Assembly: GCF_026319305.1 (NCBI RefSeq)
Contig: NZ_JAPDMV010000003.1
Coordinates: forward strand, 43,675-107,674
Origin: Methylophaga sp. OBS4
GTDB lineage: Bacteria > Pseudomonadota > Gammaproteobacteria > Nitrosococcales > Methylophagaceae
Direction: 5' to 3'
DNA: 64,000 bases
Every line of letters begins with the position of its first letter. Position 1 is the first letter of the stretch. Made by a program: the position numbers and the translations under genes. This document shows positions 33,415-41,586 of this stretch, piece by piece. The notes beneath the pieces are model-generated. The model did no database searches. It had not been told where the DNA came from and worked only from the letters and a program-made list of their open reading frames with translations.

Positions 33415-34491
33415 TCAATTTGTCTTGCGCGGCATTAACACGGTGTAGTCCAGATCAAGGACAACATTAGGGTGATATTCCTGTTTAGCTGGCGACGTTA
33501 TATGGCTGGATTCCAGACTCTCGGCTGTCTGGTTCTTGATGCCGACCATACGCAGACGCAGCGCACCAATGTCCTGGCGGCCGGGGATGGGCCATTTTTC
33601 CAGCACTTCGCTCCAGCAGTAAAAAGTGTCGCCGCCGAAACTGGGGTTGGCATGAGTGCCGGCATTGATAGCGGCAATGGAAATGGCATTTTCCAGCCCG
33701 TCATAACTCAAGGCACGGCAGACCGAAATAACATGGCCGCCATACATCAAGCGTCTGCCGAATCTGGTTTGTTTCATCGCCAAATCATCGAAGTGCAGTT
33801 TGGCATTGTTCTGATACAGTTTGGTTGCCAGCGTGTGATCGCTGTCGTCTACCGTCATACCGGCAGGATGATTGATACGTTGACCTTCGACATAGTCGTC
33901 CCACAAGCGATCTGAACCGGTAGTTGTGGTGTCAAAGTCCCTGGCATCCAACTCTGCCGGAATGGTCAGGTCTGCCACTGCGACTACACTGGCCAGCGCC
34001 GGAATAACTTCCTGCGGCGCCGGTGCCTGGCTATCACGTTTATGCACCATGACCCAGCGTACCCAGGACAACACTTCTTTATTATTCTGGTTCAACGACA
34101 CTGAACGGACATAAACGATGCCGGTTTTTTTGCTGGCGTTTTCCTTGAGACCTATCACCGTGGTTTTGGTGGTGAGCGTATCGCCGGCATAAACAGGCTG
34201 GCTGAAGGTAACCTCGGCATACCCCAGATTGGCGACGGCATTGACGGAAATATCCGGCACGCTCTTGCCAAAGGCAATATGGAAGGTCATCAGATCATCG
34301 ATAGTTTTATCGGCAAAACCCAAAGAGTGCGCCACCGGCTGTGCGCAGTGAATAATATGGCGTGAGCCAGTCAAAGCAATATATAAAGCCGCATCGCCAT
34401 CGGTGATAGTGCGGGGTGTGGCATGCAGAATTTCTTCACCCAGCGTGAAATCTTCAAAAAATCGTCCGTGGTTGATATGCTGATCAGTCAT
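33415..34491 (-). CDS. mch: mesaconyl-CoA hydratase (beta-methylmalyl-CoA dehydratase)
   Basis: Double hot-dog MaoC-type enzyme, 358 residues, interconverting mesaconyl-C1-CoA and beta-methylmalyl-CoA. It closely follows the Rhodobacter ethylmalonyl-CoA pathway enzyme as I recall it: FFEDFTLGEEILHATPRTIT, LTFHIAFGKSVPDIS, NQNNKEVLSWVRWVMVHKRD, GRRLMYGGHVISVCRALS, AINAGTHANPSFGGDTFY and the C-terminus VVLDLDYTVLMPR. No crotonyl-CoA carboxylase/reductase or ethylmalonyl-CoA mutase gene is in the window. It overlaps the next lyase by 8 bases. Confidence 0.88.
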   Translation of the reverse strand: MTDQHINHGRFFEDFTLGEEILHATPRTITDGDAALYIALTGSRHIIHCAQPVAHSLGFADKTIDDLMTFHIAFGKSVPDISVNAVANLGYAEVTFSQPVYAGDTLTTKTTVIGLKENASKKTGIVYVRSVSLNQNNKEVLSWVRWVMVHKRDSQAPAPQEVIPALASVVAVADLTIPAELDARDFDTTTTGSDRLWDDYVEGQRINHPAGMTVDDSDHTLATKLYQNNAKLHFDDLAMKQTRFGRRLMYGGHVISVCRALSYDGLENAISIAAINAGTHANPSFGGDTFYCWSEVLEKWPIPGRQDIGALRLRMVGIKNQTAESLESSHITSPAKQEYHPNVVLDLDYTVLMPRKTN

Positions 34492-35365
34492 TGTCCAGCT
34501 CCAGTTGCGTGATCATTTCACTCAGATTGAGAAACCGTTTAGCGGCGGTGACATGGTGATGTTCCACCAGTTTGCCGTTAACCAGAACCGTCCCGCGTCC
34601 GGCGGCATTAGCCGCACTTAGGGCTGCAATAATTTCTTTAGCGCTTTCCACTTCCACCGGTTTAGGCGTGTAGGCATCATTGGCATAAGGCAACTGGAAA
34701 GGGTGGACTAACGATTTGCCGTCAAAGCCCATATCACGCCCGATGCGGCAGGCAAATTCAAAAGCCTGCATATCTTTCAGATCACTGTTTATACCATCAA
34801 TCACGGCTCTACCATAAGCACGCGCCGCTAATACCACCCATGACAGGCTGGTGCGAATGGCCGTCCTTTCCAGTGTTGTTCTGGCATGCAAATCAGAGAT
34901 TAAGTCCGAGGTGGCCAGCACCATGCAGGCGATACGGTCGGACGCTTTGGCGATTTCTTCGGCATGTAATACAGCAAGCGGACTTTCTATCATGACCATG
35001 ATTGGTGTGTCGTGAGCGCCACTTTCATCCAGAGCTGAAATGGCATTCATCACATCATCATGGTTTTCGATATTAGAAAACAAAATGGCGTCAGCACCGA
35101 GTCCGGCAACCGCACGTACATCGTCATAACCCCATTCAGAATCCAGATCGTTAACCCGTACGACAACTTCACGCTGACCGTAGCCGCCCTGTTTAAGCGC
35201 TGCGACAACATTATCCCGGGATGTTTCCTTGGCGGAGAGCAAAATCGGCGCTCCGAGATCCAGAATGATCGAGTCAACCTGCAAACTGCGCGCTTTTTCC
35301 AGGTAATGCTGGTTGCAACCAGGCACATACAGCATGGAACGGCGTGGCCGGAAATAATTATTCAT
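34484..35365 (-). CDS. CitE-like CoA-ester lyase 2 (candidate beta-methylmalyl-CoA lyase)
   Basis: HpcH/HpaI-CitE family, 293 residues. FRPRRSMLYVPGCNQHYLEK binds CoA, SIILDLGAPILLSAKE corresponds to the LDLEDAV segment with the acidic pair changed to Gly-Ala, VRVNDLDSEWGYDD carries the substrate Arg, then VMIESPLAVLHAEEI and GFDGKSLVHPFQ. The altered LDLED motif is odd. Coupled to mesaconyl-CoA hydratase, it could split beta-methylmalyl-CoA to propionyl-CoA and glyoxylate. The start ATG 35365 has GAGGAG; it is the first gene of the operon. Confidence 0.8.
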   Translation of the reverse strand: MNNYFRPRRSMLYVPGCNQHYLEKARSLQVDSIILDLGAPILLSAKETSRDNVVAALKQGGYGQREVVVRVNDLDSEWGYDDVRAVAGLGADAILFSNIENHDDVMNAISALDESGAHDTPIMVMIESPLAVLHAEEIAKASDRIACMVLATSDLISDLHARTTLERTAIRTSLSWVVLAARAYGRAVIDGINSDLKDMQAFEFACRIGRDMGFDGKSLVHPFQLPYANDAYTPKPVEVESAKEIIAALSAANAAGRGTVLVNGKLVEHHHVTAAKRFLNLSEMITQLELDND

Positions 35366-35457
35366 ACGGCTCCTCATATTTATCGTCAGCGTGTTGAACC
35401 TGACCTTGATATTGATTCTATGTCAGTCACTTTTAAAGTGTCAACATTTATCTTATG

Positions 35458-35469
35458 TCTTATATAAGA
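35458..35469. promoter_or_regulatory. candidate GntR operator 1
   Basis: Perfect palindrome TCTTATATAAGA, 93 bases upstream of the minus-strand lyase operon. The same 12-mer recurs at 35624-35635, so the two divergent transcription units each have one copy. A half-like site ATCTTATG lies just before it. Confidence 0.6.
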
Positions 35470-35623
35470 TATAAAACACTAGACAATTATTTTTATCTGC
35501 GATAAATTAATAATCACATTGTCTATCGGCTTATGGAGAGTGTTATAGGGAAGTTTACGATGCGTAGTTTGAGTATAAATGGATGTGGTATTTCAGCAGA
35601 GAAATAGTTTTTTGGTTTTTGTA

Positions 35624-35635
35624 TCTTATATAAGA
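35624..35635. promoter_or_regulatory. candidate GntR operator 2
   Basis: Second copy of TCTTATATAAGA, 44 bases before the GntR gene. The centres of the two copies are 166 bp apart, near a whole number of helical turns, compatible with looping. The 300-bp gap 35366-35679 is otherwise A+T-rich non-coding DNA. Confidence 0.6.
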
Positions 35636-35679
35636 CTGAATTTGTTAGGCTAGAAGCTGAATGAAATTTAGGAAGGAAA

Positions 35680-36414
35680 ATGAGTAACCCGATAACAGCA
35701 CCCGTTTTTAAACCGCTTTATGAGCAAATCAAGGTGTTTCTGACCCAGAGCCTGATAGCCGGTGAGTGGAAACCCGGCGAAAGTATTCCCAGTGAAATGG
35801 AGCTGGCAGCCCGTTTCAACGTGAGTCAGGGCACGGTTCGCAAAGCGATTGATGCACTGGCGATGGAAAATATTCTGGTCAGACGCCAGGGTAAAGGCAC
35901 GTTTGTGGCGACCCATAAAGAAGAACAAAGCAAATTACGCTTTTTGCGACTGACCTCGGCCGATGGCAGCAAAGAATTGCTGGAAAACGAACTTATCGAA
36001 TGTAAACGGCTGAAAGCGACAGCCGAGATTGCCAAGCTGACCGGCCTGAAAAAAGGCACGTCGGTGATCGAAATCAAACGCCTGCTGACCTTTTCCAAAC
36101 GGCCGGTGATTATCGATTACATCATCGTGCAATCGAAAGCCTTTCGTGGTTTGAACGGCAGCAAAATTAATGAACATAACGGCTCTTTGTACAGCATGTA
36201 CGAGACTTTATACGGTGTGCCGATGGTACGGGCCGAAGAAAAATTGACCGCTGTTGCAGCCGACGACGAACAGGCGCAATTACTGAACATCAAAGCAGGG
36301 TTTCCTTTACTTCGCATTGAGCGTGTTGCTTATACCTACGAAGATAAACCGATGGAATGGCGAGTGGGACTGTGTGTGACTGATGATCATCACTATATGA
36401 ACGAACTGGAGTAA
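35680..36414 (+). CDS. GntR/HutC family transcriptional regulator
   Basis: 244 residues. N-terminal winged helix (YEQIKVFLTQSLIAGEWKPG, IPSEMELAARFNVSQGTVRK, RRQGKGTFV) and a C-terminal UTRA effector domain (residues about 85-240; LLRIERVAYTYEDKPMEWR). It is divergent from the mesaconyl-CoA/methylcitrate operon and starts the malic enzyme operon, so it probably controls both in response to a pathway acid or CoA ester. AGGAAGGAAA precedes the ATG. Confidence 0.92.
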   Translation: MSNPITAPVFKPLYEQIKVFLTQSLIAGEWKPGESIPSEMELAARFNVSQGTVRKAIDALAMENILVRRQGKGTFVATHKEEQSKLRFLRLTSADGSKELLENELIECKRLKATAEIAKLTGLKKGTSVIEIKRLLTFSKRPVIIDYIIVQSKAFRGLNGSKINEHNGSLYSMYETLYGVPMVRAEEKLTAVAADDEQAQLLNIKAGFPLLRIERVAYTYEDKPMEWRVGLCVTDDHHYMNELE

Positions 36415-36417
36415 ACC

Positions 36418-37662
36418 GTGAACGATAGCCAATCCCAGCAGCCGACTTTCCAGCAACAAGCACTTGATTACCATGAGTTCCCGCGTCCGGGCAAACTCAG
36501 TGTCGAATCCAGCAAACCCTGTGCAACTGCAGCCGAGTTGTCACTGACTTACACGCCCGGTGTTGCGGAACCGGTCAGAGCGATTCATCAGGATCCTGAT
36601 ACGGCATACCGATACACCAATAAAGGCAACCTGGTTGCCGTCATCACCGATGGCACGGCTGTACTGGGTCTGGGCAACGTCGGTTCACTGGCCAGTAAGC
36701 CGGTGATGGAAGGCAAAGCCGTATTGTTCAAACGTTTTGCAGATATCGACGTTTTTGATATCGAAGTCACTGCGCCCAGCGTTGAAAGTTTTATCGAAAC
36801 CGTGGTCAATATCGCGCCCACTTTTGGCGGTATTAACCTTGAGGATATTGCCGCACCACATTGTTTCCGTATCGAGCGTGAACTGCGTGAGCGATTGAAT
36901 ATTCCCGTTTTTCATGATGATCAGCACGGTACCGCAGTGGTGATTTGTGCCGGGCTTATCAATGCGCTGGCATTACAGGACAAACAACTGGCGCAGTCAA
37001 AAATCGTCTTTCTCGGCGCCGGCGCCGCCGGTATGGCAACAGCAAGACTGTTGAAAGCCATGGGCGCGCAGGATATTACCCTGGTGAATAAAACCGGTGT
37101 CTTACACACGGAACGGGAGGATGTCAGCGAGGATATGCAGGATTTACTCAGAGATACGGATGACCGGACCCTGGCTGATGCCATGCAGGATGCTGATGTG
37201 TTTATCGGCGTGTCAGCGGCTAATGCTTTGGCGCCGGAGTTGTTGAAAAAAATGGCGGTAAACCCGGTGGTGTTTGCCCTGGCAAATCCTGATCCGGAAA
37301 TTCTGCCGTCGCTGGCTTATGCAGTTCGTGATGATTTGGTGATGGCAACCGGGCGTTCCGACTTTCCCAATCAGGTGAATAACGCATTGTGTTTCCCTTA
37401 TCTGTTCCGCGGGGCGCTGGATGCCAAGGCGCCGCAAATCACACAAAATATGCAGATTGCCGCTGCCCATGCCTTAGCGGAGTTAGCCAGAGAACCTGTG
37501 CCTGAGTCGGTGCTGGAAGCTTATGACGTTGAAGAAATGTCTTTCGGCAAAGATTACATTATTCCCAAACCCTTTGATCCGAGACTGCTCAAGTATGTCT
37601 CCGAGGCGGTTGCCGCCGCCAGTATTGAAGAGAGAAAAAATCAGCGCGTCGAACTTGCCTAG
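36418..37662 (+). CDS. malic enzyme (NAD(P)-dependent, without PTA domain)
   Basis: Oxidative decarboxylation of malate to pyruvate, 414 residues, the short bacterial form. [14 protein letters not shown] carries the catalytic Tyr, [19 protein letters not shown] the Lys, [15 protein letters not shown] metal ligands ([14 protein letters not shown]), DDQHGTA, and the Rossmann motif [10 protein letters not shown]. The GTG start is 3 bases after the gntR stop with GGAG upstream, so translation is coupled. It could convert C4 acid from glyoxylate or succinate to pyruvate. Confidence 0.92.
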   Translation: MNDSQSQQPTFQQQALDYHEFPRPGKLSVESSKPCATAAELSLTYTPGVAEPVRAIHQDPDTAYRYTNKGNLVAVITDGTAVLGLGNVGSLASKPVMEGKAVLFKRFADIDVFDIEVTAPSVESFIETVVNIAPTFGGINLEDIAAPHCFRIERELRERLNIPVFHDDQHGTAVVICAGLINALALQDKQLAQSKIVFLGAGAAGMATARLLKAMGAQDITLVNKTGVLHTEREDVSEDMQDLLRDTDDRTLADAMQDADVFIGVSAANALAPELLKKMAVNPVVFALANPDPEILPSLAYAVRDDLVMATGRSDFPNQVNNALCFPYLFRGALDAKAPQITQNMQIAAAHALAELAREPVPESVLEAYDVEEMSFGKDYIIPKPFDPRLLKYVSEAVAAASIEERKNQRVELA

Positions 37663-37745
37663 AAGGGGAGGCTATCCGCATAACGCTGAACTGTGTTGCG
37701 GAAATGGATGGTAGCCATCCAGAGCATAAAAAGAGGGGAAGAATC

Positions 37746-38903
37746 ATGGACCATCGCAACAACCAGTATGCTGAACCGTATGCAGATGTGGATTTCTGCC
37801 GGGTGTTTAATTCAAGTGTACTGGGAGATTTTTGGCCGGGGATACAGCTTTATTATCCGCCGGTGAAATATTCGCCGCAGTCGGGGATCTATGAAGATCT
37901 GGAAGCGGCGTCACAGCGCATGAAAAAACATGCTTACCAGACTAATGCCCACACGTTGATCTTCGATCTCGAGGATGGCTGCCGTCAGAAAACCATGAGC
38001 CGGACCCTGCTGCGCCAGGAATTGCCCGGTCTGCGCCAACACAACAAAGACGTCACTATCGCGATCAGAGTCAATCCTTTCCGTACCCATGAATACGAAA
38101 AGGATATGCAACTGGTGCGGGAGATGGGCGATTGTATCGATGTGGTGATGCTGGCTAAGGCCGGCGAAGCTTACGGGGCGCCGGAAGTGCGGGATCTGTC
38201 CAACCTGCTGGTGAGCATCAATAACAAAATTACGATTCAGCCGATTATCGAGCATCCGAAATCTTTGAAGATTGCGCCGGATCTGATGCAGTATTCGACG
38301 GTCAAACACGTGGTATTCGGGATCCATGATTTCTCCAAAGCCATGGGCATACACATCACGCCGGAGCATTGGACTGAAGAGCTGAAACATTTTCTGTATC
38401 AGATTATGTTTGAGGCGCGGATTGCCGGTAAAGGGGTAATCGGCGGGGTAGAAACGCTGATCGGTTCTTCCAGCATGCCGGACAAGTTTCTCGAGCCCAA
38501 TGATGTGCGCCGCTGGCTGGATCTGCACGGTGAGGAAGAGTCACGCATTGTATACAAACATGCCTGTGAAGAGTCTGCCCTGGGTTTGACCGGAAAACAG
38601 GTGATTCACCCCGGCCATATCCATTTATGCAAAGTTGCCTACACACCTTCACCTACCGATATTAATCAGAAGATCAGCATCCTGAAAGCGGCGATAGAAG
38701 CCGATGCCCTGCTGGGCGGTGCGATTCGATTTGATGGCGAAATGCTGGATCCGCCTATGTTCGGTAAGGCGCTGCAAACCTTGTTACGTGCCAATGCGCT
38801 GCACGCACTTAACGAAGAAGACCGCAGTTTTGCCATGCAAGTGCTGCAATTGATGCCTACACAGGTTATCCGTGAAAACTGGCCTTATGGAGCCATTTTA
38901 TGA
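37746..38903 (+). CDS. CitE/HpcH-like lyase 3 (long form)
   Basis: HpcH/HpaI aldolase superfamily, 385 residues. THTLIFDLEDGCRQKTMSRT (LEDG motif intact), IAIRVNPFRTHEYEKDM (substrate Arg), MLAKAGEAYG, IQPIIEHPKSL (metal Glu) and GLTGKQVIHPGHI are present. It has an unusual 60-residue N-terminal extension (VDFCRVFNSSVLGDFWPGI). It is a paralogue of the two lyases on the other strand; with an adjacent acyl-CoA ligase it may act on another CoA ester such as malyl- or citramalyl-CoA. The ATG overlaps nothing upstream and has GGGGAAG before it; the frame extends to 37704. Confidence 0.8.
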   Translation: MDHRNNQYAEPYADVDFCRVFNSSVLGDFWPGIQLYYPPVKYSPQSGIYEDLEAASQRMKKHAYQTNAHTLIFDLEDGCRQKTMSRTLLRQELPGLRQHNKDVTIAIRVNPFRTHEYEKDMQLVREMGDCIDVVMLAKAGEAYGAPEVRDLSNLLVSINNKITIQPIIEHPKSLKIAPDLMQYSTVKHVVFGIHDFSKAMGIHITPEHWTEELKHFLYQIMFEARIAGKGVIGGVETLIGSSSMPDKFLEPNDVRRWLDLHGEEESRIVYKHACEESALGLTGKQVIHPGHIHLCKVAYTPSPTDINQKISILKAAIEADALLGGAIRFDGEMLDPPMFGKALQTLLRANALHALNEEDRSFAMQVLQLMPTQVIRENWPYGAIL

Positions 38904-40537
38904 GAAATTTACCGCCTTTCCCGCATTGGCACTGGCAGGTGCCCAGTCATTTTAATATTGGTGTGGCCTGTACAGACAGGCACCTCGGTACGCTGGTGGG
39001 TAAATCCATCGCGATGATTGTCGAAGATGATGAACTGGGCACGGATGAAATTAGCTTTGCACAACTATCCAGGCGAACCAACCAGTTTGCCCAGGTTCTG
39101 AGAAACGAAGACATTGAATCCGGCGAAAGGGTGCTGATCCGTCTGCCCAATTGTCTGGATTATCCGATTGCCTTTTTGGGTGCAATGAAGCTGGGGGCGA
39201 TTTCAGTACCGACTTCAACATTGCTCACGGTGGAAGAAGTGCTTTATCTGGCGCGGGATTCTGCTGCCAAAGTGCTGGTCACTGATAAAGCGATGTGGAG
39301 CAAGCTGAAAGATCATGTAGCTGATTGCCCGCAACTAAAACTGGTGCTGCTTTCCGGTCCCGGCCAGGTTGAGGAGGATGATGTGCCAGGCATGAAAGTG
39401 CTGGATCTGACTGACAGCCTGCAACAGATCGAGACCTGGCAGCCACCGAAACAGACGGCCGCCGATGATCCGGCTTATCTGGTTTACACCTCCGGCACCA
39501 CCGGTTATCCCAAGGGGGTGTTGCATGCCCATCGCGCCATGATAGGGCGTACCCCGGCTTCCACCTACTGGTTTGACTTTTCCGAGAGCAAACAGGACCG
39601 TATTCTGCATTCGGGCAAGTTCAACTGGACCTATGTGCTGGGTTCAGGCCTGATGGATCCGCTTTACCTGGGCAAAACCGTGATTGTGCATGAAGGTAAA
39701 AACGATGCTACGCTGTGGCCCAGACTGATTGCCAAACATGAGGCAAGCATTTTTATCGGGGTGCCCACCATTTACCGGCAAATTCTGCAAAAAACTGATT
39801 TCAGCAAAACAGATGTGCCCAGCCTGCGTCACTGTATGAGTGCGGGTGAGCATTTGTCTGACGAAGTGCTGCAACTGTGGCGTGAACGCTTTGCCATTGA
39901 TATTTACGAAGCGGTCGGTATGTCGGAGTTTTCCTACTATCTGTGCGAAACCAAGTCACGTCCGATTCGTCCCGGCTCGGCGGGTTTCCCGCAACCGGGC
40001 CATGATATCCAACTGCTGGACCCGGAAACGCTAAAGCCGGTAGCTGTCGGTGAAGAGGGTATGATTTGCGTGCCGGAAAATGATCCGGGCCTGTTTCTGG
40101 AATACTGGAACCTGCCGGAAGAAACGGCCAAACTGAAACATGATGGCTGGTTTTTCACCGGTGATTATGCCCGTTATGATAAAGACGGTTATCTTTGGTT
40201 TCTGGGGCGTAAGGACGACATTATCAAGAGTTTTGGTTACCGGGTCTCACCCTATGAAATCGAGCGGGTATTCAAGTCTCATCCGGCGGTGAGTGACTGT
40301 GCGGCAGTGGGCGAAGAAATTGATAAAGACAAGATTCTGGTGGTGACCTATGTCATTTTGCAGGAGCATCAGCAGGTGACAGCCGACGAATTACAGGCAT
40401 TTGGCAAGCAGCATCTGGCAGCATACAAAGCCCCTAAGATTGTCTATATCGCTAAAGAGTTTCCCCGCACCAAAAACGGCAAAATCCTGCGGCGGGAAGT
40501 CAGCCCTGATATTGCGATAGCAAGATCTGGCACATGA
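38900..40537 (+). CDS. acyl-CoA synthetase (AMP-forming)
   Basis: ANL superfamily ligase, 545 residues. LVYTSGTTGYPKGVLHAHRA (P-loop), YEAVGMSEFSYYLC (A5), WFFTGDYARYDKDGYLWFLG (hinge Asp) and the catalytic Lys in PRTKNGKILRRE are all intact. It resembles medium-chain and benzoate-type CoA ligases; the substrate cannot be read from the sequence, and a short-chain or branched dicarboxylic acid would fit the neighbours. The start overlaps lyase 3 by 4 bases. Confidence 0.88.
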   Translation: MRNLPPFPHWHWQVPSHFNIGVACTDRHLGTLVGKSIAMIVEDDELGTDEISFAQLSRRTNQFAQVLRNEDIESGERVLIRLPNCLDYPIAFLGAMKLGAISVPTSTLLTVEEVLYLARDSAAKVLVTDKAMWSKLKDHVADCPQLKLVLLSGPGQVEEDDVPGMKVLDLTDSLQQIETWQPPKQTAADDPAYLVYTSGTTGYPKGVLHAHRAMIGRTPASTYWFDFSESKQDRILHSGKFNWTYVLGSGLMDPLYLGKTVIVHEGKNDATLWPRLIAKHEASIFIGVPTIYRQILQKTDFSKTDVPSLRHCMSAGEHLSDEVLQLWRERFAIDIYEAVGMSEFSYYLCETKSRPIRPGSAGFPQPGHDIQLLDPETLKPVAVGEEGMICVPENDPGLFLEYWNLPEETAKLKHDGWFFTGDYARYDKDGYLWFLGRKDDIIKSFGYRVSPYEIERVFKSHPAVSDCAAVGEEIDKDKILVVTYVILQEHQQVTADELQAFGKQHLAAYKAPKIVYIAKEFPRTKNGKILRREVSPDIAIARSGT

Positions 40538-40565
40538 TCTAGAGTCTTTGGCAAATGGCCTGTTT

Positions 40566-41423
40566 ATGAAACGAAGTGAACCACAGCAGAACACACAGGT
40601 CCGCAATGTGTTTTTTGTATCGGATCGGACCGGTTTGACCGCAGAAACTTACGGTAAGAGTTTGCTGGCCCAGTTTCCGGATCTGGAATTTGTGACCGTG
40701 ACACTGGCCTTTGTCGATACCACTGAAAAAGCCCTGCAAGCCCGTGAGCAAATCAATGAAGTGAGCCTGAAATCATCGCTGAAACCGGTGGTATTCAGCA
40801 CTTTGGTCGATGACAACGAGCAATATATTATCGAGAGCAGTCAGGCCTGTGTTATCAATCTGTTTCATACTTTTGTCGGGCCGCTGGAAAACTGTTTTGA
40901 AATGGAGTCGGCCCACAGGCAGGGCTTGTCACGCACCGTATTCGGCGATGAAGGTTACTTGAGGCGGCTCGATGCCATTGACTATTCCTTGACTCATGAT
41001 GATGGGTTGTTGCCGGATCAATACCAGGAAGCAGACGTTATTCTGGTCGGCGTTTCACGTTGTGGCAAAACCCCGACCAGCCTGTATCTGGCCATGAACT
41101 TTTCGCTCAAGGTCAGCAATTATCCCTTGACCGGCGAAGATCTGGAGGCGGAAACCCTGCCGGCATTTTTGCTGGAGCAGCAGCACAAGCTGGTTGGGCT
41201 TACGATCAAGGCCGTGCCGTTGAGCCGGATCCGGCACAAGCGGCGTCCCGACAGCGATTATGCGTCATTACAGGTTTGTCAGCACGAACTGGAAAAAGCA
41301 CGGGCTTTGTTTGAGAAAAGTGCGGTACCGATTTTTGATACCACCAATACCTCTATAGAAGAAATCGCGGGTCAGGTCGTCAAAACGCTGGGCGTTGGCC
41401 GCGAAAGAAGCGGTATGGTTTGA
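40566..41423 (+). CDS. ppsR: PEP synthase regulatory protein (kinase/pyrophosphorylase)
   Basis: DUF299 enzyme, 285 residues: ADP-dependent phosphorylation and Pi-dependent dephosphorylation of PpsA. NVFFVSDRTGLTAETYGKSL at the N-terminus and the P-loop GVSRCGKTPTSLYLA (about 161-175) are the hallmarks. The start is ambiguous (a TTG at 40548 is in frame). Next to ppsA, its target, in the same orientation. Confidence 0.92.
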   Translation: MKRSEPQQNTQVRNVFFVSDRTGLTAETYGKSLLAQFPDLEFVTVTLAFVDTTEKALQAREQINEVSLKSSLKPVVFSTLVDDNEQYIIESSQACVINLFHTFVGPLENCFEMESAHRQGLSRTVFGDEGYLRRLDAIDYSLTHDDGLLPDQYQEADVILVGVSRCGKTPTSLYLAMNFSLKVSNYPLTGEDLEAETLPAFLLEQQHKLVGLTIKAVPLSRIRHKRRPDSDYASLQVCQHELEKARALFEKSAVPIFDTTNTSIEEIAGQVVKTLGVGRERSGMV

Positions 41424-41443
41424 TGCTGCCGAGATGTATGGTA

Positions 41444-41530
41444 TATCCGCAGATTTCGCCGATTAACGCAGATTTTAATAAAGATAAAGGCTTGTTTTTA
41501 ATCTGCGTTAATCGGCGAAATCTGCGGATA
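41444..41530. repeat. 31-bp perfect inverted repeat between ppsR and ppsA
   Basis: TATCCGCAGATTTCGCCGAT(TAACGCAGATT) at 41444-41474 has an exact complement at 41500-41530, around a 25-base A+T-rich spacer. Similar 'AATCTGCG-TTAATC' repeats occur in many unrelated bacteria. It could act as a mobile repeat unit or fold into a long hairpin that affects ppsA expression; a T-run does not follow on the plus strand. Confidence 0.85.
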
Positions 41531-41586
41531 AAATATTTTCCGTGTTGGCCATGCCTTTCGTGAGTCATTTATAAAAGGGTAAAACC

